In this document: one piece after another, positions 24,383-33,271 of the stretch
Layout: every line of letters begins with the position of its first letter
Position numbering within the stretch: the stretch's first letter is position 1
DNA from: Azophilus sp965221465
Lineage (GTDB): Bacteria > Pseudomonadota > Gammaproteobacteria > Pseudomonadales > Azotimanducaceae
NCBI GenBank assembly: GCA_965221465.1
Contig: OZ244892.1
Coordinates: 2,356,001 to 2,420,000, forward strand
Direction of reading: 5' to 3'
Length of the DNA: 64,000 nt
Program-made: the position numbers and the translations under genes
Notes under the pieces: model-generated
Told to the model about the DNA's origin: nothing
The model's input: the letters and a program-made list of their open reading frames with translations, nothing else
Database searches by the model: none

Positions 24383-25909
24383 ATGAACAAGCTACTGCTA
24401 TTCGGCACATTTGTCACTGCGCTGCTGACTGCAGGAGTGATTGTAATCCCGACTGGGGTCCTGCAACGATTGCAGAGGTACAAGAGATTGCATCGGGGGC
24501 TGTTCACCTCAATGGACAGCGCAGTCTCGCGCGAGTCAAAGAAAGTGCTCGACGCGCTCCACGCAAGTGTATCCCCTTTGCAATTGCACGCGAACGAACC
24601 TATCTGGCGTGTGCCGAATCACCGGTTGCTTGCGGAAGCCAGCGAAGAACATACTGGACTGCTCTGCGACATCGTCGCCAGACCGGGCTCAGCACGACTC
24701 CGAATCAAGAAAGCGGTTCGCGAGCGGGTCATGACGTCCGACTCGCACCTTGAAGACATCATGCGCGAGTGCCTGGCGGAAAGGCCAAGCAAAATGGCCA
24801 CCAGGAGACGGGGTGACAATAGAATCGTTCTCCTGGACCGGAAGGAGGCAGTGCGTTACTTCGAATTACTCGGCGCGCCCGGAACCGATTACGCTGGTTA
24901 CTATGCCGACGAGGCGGAAAAACTATCCGCGGGTCGCGACCCCAATGCGCTCTGGGAAACAGCCTACAACGGCACAGTAACCGTTGAAGGTCCTTGGGAC
25001 GATGATTCCATTGAGGTCGTACACACTGTCTGCATCGCGCTACAAGAACTCAAAGGCGTAAAAGAGAGCTTCGAGAAGGTTCATCGCGTGGAATTCGGTG
25101 GCAACCCTCCGCTGCCATTCTCCGACGCGAGAGAGACCCCTGTGTCAGTGTCTATCCGCGAGGCCGAACTCGCGTACCACATAATCGTAGATTGGGTGCT
25201 GCGACTGGCTTCCAAAAAATCACGCCGCCTCAATGAGTTGCTCTGGCGAATGGAGAGCCTTCGAAAAGCGACTCTTAGAGCATTTCCAGCATACGCAGCC
25301 GCTCTGGAAACAGCCGCAACCGAAGCTGATGCGTCCAAAGCTAGAGTAGTCGGCGCAAATCTCCACAACATCCCCCACACCGTTGTGAGAGCATTTGCGG
25401 CGTGCATGACAGACATGGAAAGGAGTTTTGTCGCAATGGGTGTGTTCGCCTGTATCGAAGCGCGTGTCGAGAAGCGGCACGACATGGCCGCCGCCTTCGA
25501 CTGGCGCTTCGAGAATCCATGGGACTGGGATACTGTTGACCGCTGGCCGCTTCCAGCCCCAGCGTACGTGCGGACTCTGGGGAGCCGCAGTTTCCGACGA
25601 AAACTGGACACCATTCTGGGAGAGGAAATCACGACGCAATTGGTTTCCGCATACGACGACGCTATCGCCGCCCGAGAGCTTCAATCACGCGTTGCCTCCG
25701 CCTTCCTAGAGTATGGAGCATTGTTGCCAAAATCGGCGGATGAAACGCTTTCCGTAGTCCAGAACGACCCGAACTGCGCGTCCTCCGTCTATCGAAAACC
25801 CATACGTTCGCGGCGCCGAAAGATGAAGTCACATGAGAAATTTCGACAGGCGGTCGATGACAGGATTGCCAGCGTCCTATGCGAGCCAATCGAATCCAAA
25901 TTCAAGTAG
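24383..25909 (+). CDS. hypothetical membrane-anchored protein
   Basis: A 508-residue protein from ATG 24383 (MNKLLLFGTFVTALLTAGVI), whose first ~25 residues form one hydrophobic helix, followed by a basic stretch (LQRLQRYKRLHRG). The remainder is largely charged and helical and probably cytoplasmic. An upstream in-frame ATG (24293) would place a basic 30-residue leader before the membrane segment and is less likely. No domain is recognised. It is divergently transcribed from the preceding gene with a 200-bp gap. Codon choice and composition are less GC-rich than in the core genes. Confidence 0.7.
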   Translation: MNKLLLFGTFVTALLTAGVIVIPTGVLQRLQRYKRLHRGLFTSMDSAVSRESKKVLDALHASVSPLQLHANEPIWRVPNHRLLAEASEEHTGLLCDIVARPGSARLRIKKAVRERVMTSDSHLEDIMRECLAERPSKMATRRRGDNRIVLLDRKEAVRYFELLGAPGTDYAGYYADEAEKLSAGRDPNALWETAYNGTVTVEGPWDDDSIEVVHTVCIALQELKGVKESFEKVHRVEFGGNPPLPFSDARETPVSVSIREAELAYHIIVDWVLRLASKKSRRLNELLWRMESLRKATLRAFPAYAAALETAATEADASKARVVGANLHNIPHTVVRAFAACMTDMERSFVAMGVFACIEARVEKRHDMAAAFDWRFENPWDWDTVDRWPLPAPAYVRTLGSRSFRRKLDTILGEEITTQLVSAYDDAIAARELQSRVASAFLEYGALLPKSADETLSVVQNDPNCASSVYRKPIRSRRRKMKSHEKFRQAVDDRIASVLCEPIESKFK

Positions 25910-26190
25910 GAAGTGTCGGTTGTGATGATCGGTTTCGGGTCCAAAGCCTGTTGCACCGGACGACTGGCGCCTATTGCACTACGGGGCGCCCGCACCTGCT
26001 GGACTCGAACTGGACACAGCACGCAGTTGCCAAGCAACACTATCAGGGTGAGGCGATTCGCATACCGGTTCAATACGAGACCGGCTTCGAGCAACTCGGG
26101 CGCAATCTGGAACTAGCGGCAGAGATGGAGCTGAACGCCTGACGGCCCGCCCGCACAAACACCCGCAATCAGCGCAACGGGCCGGCTCGC

Positions 26191-26514
26191 CTATTCCTCG
26201 AGCAGGTGCCTCTTTTCGGCAACCTCGCGCCAGTCGTCGGCGTCTGGCGGCGGGTCTTTCGCTTCGGTGATGTTCGGCCAGGTTTCGGCGAGCCGCAGGT
26301 TGAGTTCCAGGAAATCCTCCTGGCCTTCCGGTATTTCATCTTCCGAGTAAATCGCCTCCACCGGGCACTCCGGTTCGCAGAGCGCGCAATCGATGCATTC
26401 GTCCGGGTGGATGACCAGCATGTTCGGGCCTTCGTAGAAGCAATCGACGGGACAGACTTCGACGCAGTCCGTCAGTTTGCACTTGATGCAGGCCTCTACT
26501 ACCACGAAGGTCAT
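26191..26514 (-). CDS. fdxA: seven-iron ferredoxin FdxA (3Fe-4S / 4Fe-4S)
   Basis: A 107-residue low-potential electron carrier of the Azotobacter FdI type. Cluster ligands are visible in CIKCKLTDCVEVCPVDCFYE and CIDCALCEPECPVEAI, and the C-terminal extension is usual for this group (ITEAKDPPPDADDWREVAEK). ATG 26514 begins MTFVVVEACIKC. The partner reductase and acceptor are not in the window. In Pseudomonas-type genomes fdxA sits directly beside mutS; here a protease gene and a secreted-protein gene lie between them. Confidence 0.96.
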   Translation of the reverse strand: MTFVVVEACIKCKLTDCVEVCPVDCFYEGPNMLVIHPDECIDCALCEPECPVEAIYSEDEIPEGQEDFLELNLRLAETWPNITEAKDPPPDADDWREVAEKRHLLEE

Positions 26515-26534
26515 GAAAGGCTCCTCGAAACGCG

Positions 26535-26556
26535 AGACGGCGCATTTTAACCGTCT
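26535..26556. promoter_or_regulatory. small hairpin upstream of fdxA
   Basis: AGACGG (26535-26540) and CCGTCT (26551-26556) enclose CGCATTTTAA, 20-40 bp upstream of the fdxA start. It could be a 5'-UTR structure or part of the promoter; function unknown. Confidence 0.3.
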
Positions 26557-26676
26557 TGCCCGCGGGGAACACCCCCGTCGGCGCGATTGCGATTGCGGGC
26601 TGATCGCCGCGGGGTTGCCCGGTCGACCCCGCTTATTCGTCGCGGTACCGAAACGTGGGCGGTGGCCTGGTTCCGC

Positions 26677-29517
26677 CTAGTCCGGGTGAACCCCCAGTGC
26701 GAAGCGCAGGCGCCAGCCATTCAGGGTGCCGGAATCCCCCGGTGCAGCATCGACAACCTTCAGCGTCCACTCACCATTGGGCGATTCGCCGTAAAAGGCA
26801 TTGCTGAGCAGGTGCCAATCGAGATCGGCATTTCCGGCCAACACTTCATTGAATACCGGATTGAGAATACTCTCAGTGCCGGACGGCGATACGAGGTGAA
26901 TGCCGAGATCGTTGGTGTTTGGGTGCGTCACCTCGATCTCGAGCGTGACAGCCTCGATGTCGGCTTCGGCGGACAGCCCATCGACAACGAGCGATTGGGA
27001 GCGGCCGCTGCTGTCGAAATCGGGGATGTCGGCGGAGGCTTCGCTGCCGAAGGTGTCGGTTTCGGTGAATTCGCCGAGGCTGTCCGGCTTGTAAGAGGCA
27101 GCGAATTCCAATGCACCGTCCACGGACAGGGCGCCGAAACCGTACCAGTTGTGAAAGGCGTATCCGGCGGCGTTGGTCACCCACGGCAATTGCAGCGTAT
27201 AAGGTACCGCACCGAAGCGATACCAGTTCCGTGCCCGTTCGGCCGGATCTTCGTCTGCCCATGGTTCTTCCAGCAGGTACGCCGCACCGCCGGAGCCGTA
27301 GCGGACTTCCGGCCGGTGCGGGTCGATTTGGCGTGCGGTCTTGGCCAGAATGTGCTTGACGTCGCGCCAGGTCAGACCCGGATATTCCGCGAGCAACAGC
27401 GCGATCGCTCCGGACGCGTTCGGCGCTGCAGCTGAGGTGCCGTTGAAAGAGCTGACGTAGTCTCCGTTCGCGTTTGCAGAGTCGTCCAGCGAAAGCCCTC
27501 TGGGAGAGAGCACATCGTAACCCCGGTTGTGACCCCTCTGGTCGGTTGTAATGATCGCCGGATGCTCGTTTCCGTACTGGCCGGCCGGTGCGCTGATCCA
27601 TAGGTTGGCCCCGACACCGGAGTAGCTTGCACGCTCTCCGGAGGCATTGAATGCGCTGACGACGATCAGATACGGCAAGTTGTTCGTAGGGTCGCTGTTG
27701 CTGGACAGGCATCCAATCGAGGTATTGACGCTGCGTGACATCGACCTGCAGCGTTGAAATCCGTTGCCTGCCGATTTGACATAAATCGCACCCAGGCCGT
27801 CGCGCAAGTTGGTGACGCCGTTGCGATATAACGCGACAACGGTTTCGCTGTCGGAGTTGTCTTCAATTCCCAGGCTGCCGAAACTCAGGTTGAAGATGTC
27901 GACATCGGTCGAGTTCGGATTCGTGCTGCTGCCGCCCAGGCTATCCGTCCGCGCGCGAGCCCAGTCGATGGCTTCAAGCACGTTGTAACCGCGCAAGCGC
28001 GCTTCACTGGCGACGCCCCGGCCGCCGACTCCGTTATCGAGCACCGCGGCCGCCACCCCGGCAACCGACGTACCGTGGTCGCCTACGGTCGAAAAATTGA
28101 ACGGGTCCGAGGCCAGTGCTCCGCTCCAGTGACTCACATTCACGTTGTAGGAAGCGCCGGGCTCGACATTTGCAGCCAAGTCCCCATGACAGACTTCCAG
28201 ACCCGTGTCCGCAATTGCGATCCGTACGCCGTTGCCGGAGTGCCCCGCCGCCAAGGCTCGGGCCATGTCCAGATCTTCGCCCGGCTCCCCGCCTTCGTTC
28301 GCGAAAGCGCGCTGGCCCGTATTGGTCAGGTGCCATTGCATGTCCGCCAACGGATCGACCGTACCCGGGAAGCCAGGTTCGAGGCTGCGTGGCCGACAAC
28401 TGACGACCAACCGGCCATTGGCGTCCAGTGAAAAACCCTTGAAATCCTGGTTGGTATAAAACCGCCCCGGATGTTCGGCGGCGATCTCGTCGACCTGCAT
28501 GATCACGTAATAGTCCCGATTCGGGGGAATCTCGTTCAATGGCACTTCGATGGAGAACCCGACGCCTGACCGGGAGTCGATTTCCGGAACATCGCCGGTG
28601 ACAACCCGGTAGTTGGCTATGTCCCATCTCGGCTGATCGTTGATGGCAACGACCATTGCCGTCTCGGTGGACTTGACCGCGCCCCAGTTGTAGACCAGGG
28701 CATCGATCGTGATGCGGTCGGCATCGATGACGGCATCGCCCAGTATCGCCAGCAGGTCCGGCGCAATCGCGTTCTTTGCGTTTTGCGGATAGGTTCCGCT
28801 GTCTTCGGTATTCGGCGTCGCAGGCGAAACGGCGGCCGGCGCCGCGAATCGAAGCTCGTTGGCAGGCGCCGCCGTGCGCGGCATGGTTCGACCCTCCCGG
28901 CGCGTTTCCCGCGCGATGCGAAACTTCTCGAAACGGGGCATGCGCACGGGAACCATGACGTCGTCGCGCAACAGCAGTCGCGCGCTGCGCACCGACGCAT
29001 CGGAGGTAAGGCGCGCAGCCGCGTCCGCGGGATTTTTCGTTGGCCCGAAACGCAGCAACGCCCATCCGAACGCCGGATAGGCCTTGCCGTCGAGAGCACC
29101 CGTACGGTCGATGAGTGCGTCCAGTTCCTCGAGGGAGGTCATGCGCACCAGGATACTGGGCGCCACCTCCTTGAAACGGCGTTGTTCAGGTTCGAATGCC
29201 AGCCAGCGCCGAGTGCCGCTGACCGGGTTGTATGCGGTGTGGGTCCGTCCCTCGTGGCGGACGCGATACACGACGAAACCGCCTTCGGAATAGACTTCTA
29301 CCCCCATGCCGTCCACAAGTGCGCCTCCCCGGTCTGCAGGGGCGCTCTGCGGCATCACCAGCACCCTGCCCCGTTCGCCCGCCGCCCCCAAAATGCCGAG
29401 CGCATTGGCATCGTTGTCCTCTGCCTGGGCGCCGGCGGCGAGGATGGCGATCGTCCATGCACCGATGTGCTTCGACATGGCCTCGAACAAGTTCCTCACG
29501 GTGCCACCCTCCATCAT
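26677..29517 (-). CDS. secreted kexin-like subtilisin protease (S8) with P-domain
   Basis: A 946-residue extracytoplasmic serine protease. A signal peptide lies at about 14-32 (SKHIGAWTIAILAAGAQAED); a ~390-residue propeptide/N-terminal region follows. The subtilisin domain spans about 395-760, with catalytic D437 (IAIADTG), H481 (GDHGTSVAG), oxyanion N585 (KSAGNG) and nucleophile S695 (FNGTSAAAPN). The C-terminal ~110 residues (TLEIEVTHPNTNDLGIHLVS, SPNGEWTLKVVDAAPGDSGT) form a proprotein-convertase P/Homo-B domain, placing it in the kexin-like S8B group also found in aquatic Gammaproteobacteria. Its start overlaps the preceding gene's stop (ATGA), so the two are coupled. Confidence 0.92.
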   Translation of the reverse strand: MMEGGTVRNLFEAMSKHIGAWTIAILAAGAQAEDNDANALGILGAAGERGRVLVMPQSAPADRGGALVDGMGVEVYSEGGFVVYRVRHEGRTHTAYNPVSGTRRWLAFEPEQRRFKEVAPSILVRMTSLEELDALIDRTGALDGKAYPAFGWALLRFGPTKNPADAAARLTSDASVRSARLLLRDDVMVPVRMPRFEKFRIARETRREGRTMPRTAAPANELRFAAPAAVSPATPNTEDSGTYPQNAKNAIAPDLLAILGDAVIDADRITIDALVYNWGAVKSTETAMVVAINDQPRWDIANYRVVTGDVPEIDSRSGVGFSIEVPLNEIPPNRDYYVIMQVDEIAAEHPGRFYTNQDFKGFSLDANGRLVVSCRPRSLEPGFPGTVDPLADMQWHLTNTGQRAFANEGGEPGEDLDMARALAAGHSGNGVRIAIADTGLEVCHGDLAANVEPGASYNVNVSHWSGALASDPFNFSTVGDHGTSVAGVAAAVLDNGVGGRGVASEARLRGYNVLEAIDWARARTDSLGGSSTNPNSTDVDIFNLSFGSLGIEDNSDSETVVALYRNGVTNLRDGLGAIYVKSAGNGFQRCRSMSRSVNTSIGCLSSNSDPTNNLPYLIVVSAFNASGERASYSGVGANLWISAPAGQYGNEHPAIITTDQRGHNRGYDVLSPRGLSLDDSANANGDYVSSFNGTSAAAPNASGAIALLLAEYPGLTWRDVKHILAKTARQIDPHRPEVRYGSGGAAYLLEEPWADEDPAERARNWYRFGAVPYTLQLPWVTNAAGYAFHNWYGFGALSVDGALEFAASYKPDSLGEFTETDTFGSEASADIPDFDSSGRSQSLVVDGLSAEADIEAVTLEIEVTHPNTNDLGIHLVSPSGTESILNPVFNEVLAGNADLDWHLLSNAFYGESPNGEWTLKVVDAAPGDSGTLNGWRLRFALGVHPD

Positions 29518-30440
29518 CTATCGCTCGAGAGAATGAACGGCGGCGCAGATTCGCAGCCCGCCTCCTCGAGCGGCACGGCGTCGCCACCATAGCCGGGCAT
29601 GGTCGATGGGCCCAGATTCGTCAGGTGCCCGGTAATCGTCTCCAGAAGGTTCATCGCCGACAGGGGACTCTCGGATGTAACGAAGAGCCGCCACTTGCCG
29701 GCGCCGTCGCCGAGCGCGCCTGTCATGGTCGAATCGCCCTCCTCGAGTTGTTGCGATGTCAAAGCGCGGGAAGCCCCAGGTTCGATTTCCAGACCGACTG
29801 GGCCGCGGCGGCTACCTGATTCATCGATACCGACAATCTCGACCCGGGCGGGCGCCAAGTCGTAATTTATCAGACGCAGCCAGCTTCTCTGACTCCGATT
29901 GCTGCCCGGATTGAAAATGTTTGCCTCGAACGCACACCCCTCTGAGCCAAGGCCGAGCACCTCCGGCCGGTAGGCCAGCAACGTGCTGCCCATGGCCGTG
30001 AGGAACCCGTCGTCCGTTCTGAGATAGGCCCCCACCTTGAAGTCGATGTTTCCTCTCAATTGCAGGCGCCAATCGCCGGTGCCGGTGCCTATGCCCATCG
30101 ACAACCCCTTGTTCGGCGCACCGTTTTCCAGATCCATCGAATTGAACGCGACCGTGGTTCCGGCGGCAAGGCTCAACACCGGTGTCACCGGTGCGTACAT
30201 GCCGGTATCGTCCCAGGCATGGATTTCCACATCTCCGCCGTCGCCGGTGGACGTGACTCGGACGAACCCCTGCTGGTTGGGGTAGGAGGCCGCCCTGACC
30301 AGCGGCACTTCGACCACAGTTTCGCCAAAAACCGGCGAGACTGCACTCGTGGTCAGCAGAAATAGCACAATTCGCAGCAGTTCCCCGATAGTCGGGTGCG
30401 AAGCCCTCGAGCGAATCCTGTGCTTTCGGTCGGGTTGCAT
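29514..30440 (-). CDS. secreted hypothetical protein coupled to S8 protease
   Basis: A 308-residue product from ATG 30440 (MQPDRKHRIRSRASH), with a signal peptide hydrophobic core LLRIVLFLLTTSAVSPVFG; an earlier in-frame ATG at 30539 would add 33 residues of unlikely leader. The mature part is beta-rich with repeated Gly/Ser/Thr segments (RVTSTGDGGDVEIHAWDDTG, NIFNPGSNRSQRSWLRLINY) suggestive of Ig-like or jelly-roll sandwiches. No catalytic motif is seen. The stop overlaps the protease start by 4 bp (ATGA), so the two products probably act together outside the cell, for example as substrate, chaperone or adhesin partner; this is inference. Confidence 0.7.
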   Translation of the reverse strand: MQPDRKHRIRSRASHPTIGELLRIVLFLLTTSAVSPVFGETVVEVPLVRAASYPNQQGFVRVTSTGDGGDVEIHAWDDTGMYAPVTPVLSLAAGTTVAFNSMDLENGAPNKGLSMGIGTGTGDWRLQLRGNIDFKVGAYLRTDDGFLTAMGSTLLAYRPEVLGLGSEGCAFEANIFNPGSNRSQRSWLRLINYDLAPARVEIVGIDESGSRRGPVGLEIEPGASRALTSQQLEEGDSTMTGALGDGAGKWRLFVTSESPLSAMNLLETITGHLTNLGPSTMPGYGGDAVPLEEAGCESAPPFILSSDR

Positions 30441-30567
30441 TCGCAACGCTGCTTTTCCGATTGGACAGAATGACGATTGCATCGCCTGCCTCGCGCTTCC
30501 GAGTCGATGCCTCGCGGGTTTCACTTCAATGGTCTCCATTGCGGGTGCACTCCATGCTGTGTCGTCG

Positions 30568-33117
30568 CTACAGTCGCTTCAATTCGTACAGAAGATCGAG
30601 GGCCTGCCGAGGCGTCAACTCGTCCGGGTCGACCTCGTCCATACGCAGCCGAACCGGGTCAGGTTCCGCCTCCTGGGTTGCGGTCGGGGGCGGCGCAGCG
30701 AATAGATCGCCCTGGCGCGGGTGGGCCGCGGCTTCGAGTTGCTCGAGCCTCGCGCGCGCCTTTTGCAGCACCTGCCGCGGCACGCCGGCCAGCCGCGCCA
30801 CCTGAACGCCGTAGCTCTGGCTGGCCGGGCCCTCTTCCACCTGGTGCAGGAAGACGATGCGGCCGTTGTACTCCGTTGCGGCCAGGTGGACGTTTGCCGT
30901 GTCCGGCACGGTGGCGGGCAGGCTGGTCAGTTCGAAATAGTGCGTCGCAAAGAGCGTAAAGGCTCGGGTCTTTTCTGCCAGGTGCTCGGCGGTAGCCCAG
31001 GCCAGCGCCAGGCCGTCGTAGGTGCTGGTGCCCCGGCCGATCTCGTCGAGCAGCACCAGGCTCTGTTCGCTGGCATGGTGCAGGATGTCGGCGGTCTCGG
31101 TCATTTCCACCATGAAGGTGGAGCGGCCTCCCGCCAGGTCGTCGGCGGCGCCGATTCGGGTGAATATCCGGTCGACGGGGCCGATGACCGCGGCAGCGGC
31201 GGGCACGAAACTGCCCGCGAAGGCGAGCAGCACGATGACGGCGGTCTGGCGCATGTAGGTGGACTTGCCGCCCATGTTCGGGCCGGTGACGATCAGCATG
31301 CGGCGATTGTCGTGCATGGCCAGATCGTTCGGGACGAAGGTCTCGGTGCTTGCCTCGCGCACCACAGGGTGCCAACCCTGGTCGATGGCGATGCCCGGCT
31401 CGGTGCTCAAGGTGGGCTGCGCGAACCCCAGGGTCAGGGCGCGCTCGGCGAAACAGGCGAGCACGTCGAGTTCCGCCGCGGCGCGGGCGGCACGGGCGAG
31501 GCCCGGCACATCCGTGCCGAGCCGTTCGAGCAGCGCTTCGTAGAGCGACTTTTCGAGTTGCAGAGCCCGGGCCCGGCTGGTCAGGGCGTTGTCTTCGAAC
31601 GACTTGAGGGCCGGCGTGATGTAGCGTTCGGTGTTCTTCATGGTCTGCCGCCGGATGTATTCGGCCGGAACCGAGTCGGCCGCGGCGCGCGAAACCTCGA
31701 TGTAGTAGCCGTGAACCCGGTTGTAGCCGACCTTGAGGGTCGCGATGCCGGTGCGCTCGCGCTCCGATGCTTCCAGATCGCGCAGCCATTGCGCCGCGTT
31801 CTCGGTGACGTTGCGCAAGTCGTCGAGTTCGGCGCTGTATCCGGGCGCGATGACGCCGCCGTCCCGGATGGTGACCGGCGGCGCTTCGACGATGGCTTGG
31901 GCCAGCAATTCGCGAACGTGGGAGAGATCGGGAATGTCGGCGATCAATGCCCGGAAACGTGGCGTATCCGCATCGACGATCAGGGCGGCGATGCCCGGGA
32001 GAGCCTCGGTCGCGGTCTGCAACCGGCTCAAGTCCCGCGGCGTGGCGGATTTCAGCGCGACGCGGGAGACCGCCCTTTCCATGTCGCCGCAATCGGCAAG
32101 GGCCTCGCGCAACGGCTGCGCCAAGTCGCCGTCGAGCAGCGCCGCGACGGCGGCCTGGCGCTCGCGCACCGCATCGAGCCGCCTGCCGGGCGCATTCAGC
32201 CAGCGACGCAGCAGGCGCGCGCCCATGGGCGTGCGGGTGGTGTTCATCAGCGCGTACAGGGTCGGCGCCTCGCTGCCGTCGGCACGCCGGTCGATTTCCA
32301 GGTTGCGGCGGCTGTGGGCATCGAGCCGGACGTAATCGTCGCCTTGCATCGCCGTGATGCGGTCGATGAACTCCAGCTTCTGGCACTGGCTGGCCTGGGC
32401 ATACTGCAGTACGGCCGCGGCCGCACCGATGGCCGGATCGCCCGATTCCAGGCCGTAACCGGTGAGGTCCCGGGTTCCGAAGTGCTCGCAGAGAAACCGG
32501 AAGCCCAGGTCGCCGTCGAACGCCAGGCCATCACGAACGTTCTGGTGGACATTGCCGAGTTCGTCCAGTTCCCGCGGGGTCAGCACTTCGCTCGGCCGCA
32601 GGCGCGCGACCTCCGCGATCAGTTTTTCCGACCCCGTCACCGTCTGCGCGTTGAGTTCGCCCCTGCCGAGATCGAGCGCGGCCATGCCGTAACGGGCCGT
32701 GCCCCGGTCTTGAAAGGGCGCTATGCCGAGCAGCAGGCTGTCCCGGGTCTGGTCGAGCAGCGCTTCCTCGGTGAGCGTTCCCGGGGTGACGATACGCTGC
32801 ACCCGGCGTTCCACCGGGCCCTTGCTGGCGGCGGGGTCGCCGACCTGTTCGCAAATCGCCACGGAGACGCCCAGTGTCACCAGTTTCGCCAGATAGCTGT
32901 CGGCGGCGTGATAGGGCACACCGGCCATGGGAATGGGCGCCCCGGCGGATTGGCCGCGGGCGGTGAGCGTGATGTCGAGCAGTTCCGCGGCCCGCCTGGC
33001 ATCGTCGTAGAAGAGTTCGTAGAAGTCGCCCATCCGGTAGAAAAGCAGGTGCTCGGGGTGCTCTGCCTTGATGCCGAGGTACTGCTGCATCATGGGAGTG
33101 TGCTGGGCGGCGGTCAT
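30568..33117 (-). CDS. mutS: DNA mismatch repair protein MutS
   Basis: MutS recognises mismatches and small loops in DNA and recruits MutL. The 849-residue product starts MTAAQHTPMMQQYLGIK, with the mismatch-binding LFYRMGDFYELFYDDA (Phe-x-Glu) segment near residues 25-40, and the C-terminal ABC ATPase with Walker A GPNMGGKSTYMRQ, the LLDEIGRGTSTYDG Walker B/D-loop and FATHYFELT. ATG 33117 is chosen over longer frames because the conserved N-terminus begins there and AGGGGAG lies upstream. It is divergent from recA. Full normal length. Confidence 0.97.
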   Translation of the reverse strand: MTAAQHTPMMQQYLGIKAEHPEHLLFYRMGDFYELFYDDARRAAELLDITLTARGQSAGAPIPMAGVPYHAADSYLAKLVTLGVSVAICEQVGDPAASKGPVERRVQRIVTPGTLTEEALLDQTRDSLLLGIAPFQDRGTARYGMAALDLGRGELNAQTVTGSEKLIAEVARLRPSEVLTPRELDELGNVHQNVRDGLAFDGDLGFRFLCEHFGTRDLTGYGLESGDPAIGAAAAVLQYAQASQCQKLEFIDRITAMQGDDYVRLDAHSRRNLEIDRRADGSEAPTLYALMNTTRTPMGARLLRRWLNAPGRRLDAVRERQAAVAALLDGDLAQPLREALADCGDMERAVSRVALKSATPRDLSRLQTATEALPGIAALIVDADTPRFRALIADIPDLSHVRELLAQAIVEAPPVTIRDGGVIAPGYSAELDDLRNVTENAAQWLRDLEASERERTGIATLKVGYNRVHGYYIEVSRAAADSVPAEYIRRQTMKNTERYITPALKSFEDNALTSRARALQLEKSLYEALLERLGTDVPGLARAARAAAELDVLACFAERALTLGFAQPTLSTEPGIAIDQGWHPVVREASTETFVPNDLAMHDNRRMLIVTGPNMGGKSTYMRQTAVIVLLAFAGSFVPAAAAVIGPVDRIFTRIGAADDLAGGRSTFMVEMTETADILHHASEQSLVLLDEIGRGTSTYDGLALAWATAEHLAEKTRAFTLFATHYFELTSLPATVPDTANVHLAATEYNGRIVFLHQVEEGPASQSYGVQVARLAGVPRQVLQKARARLEQLEAAAHPRQGDLFAAPPPTATQEAEPDPVRLRMDEVDPDELTPRQALDLLYELKRL

Positions 33118-33206
33118 GCGGGTGGATTCTCCCCTAATCCTGTACGCCATTCGAGGGCGCCGCCGTGCGATTTGGCGGAAAGTGCGATTTCCGTCGCTTT
33201 CGGGGC

Positions 33207-33236
33207 TTGCCATCGGTACTGAGCATATATACAGTA
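33207..33236 (+). promoter_or_regulatory. recA promoter with LexA (SOS) box
   Basis: TACTGAGCATATATACAGTA at 33217-33236 matches the LexA consensus TACTG(T)-N8-ACAGTA, keeping both CTG and CAG half-site cores with 10 bp between. A -35-like TTGCCA (33207-33212) and a -10-like TACAGT (33230-33235) are 17 bp apart, so LexA would cover the -10 region. The box ends 35 bp before the recA start. Confidence 0.85.
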
Positions 33237-33271
33237 TCGCCGTCTCGTCGAAAACATCTGGATACGACATC

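Noticed and set aside
30721..33222. Plus-strand open frame of more than 800 codons opposite mutS
   Set aside because: Antisense shadow of mutS; no domain and mutS is certain.
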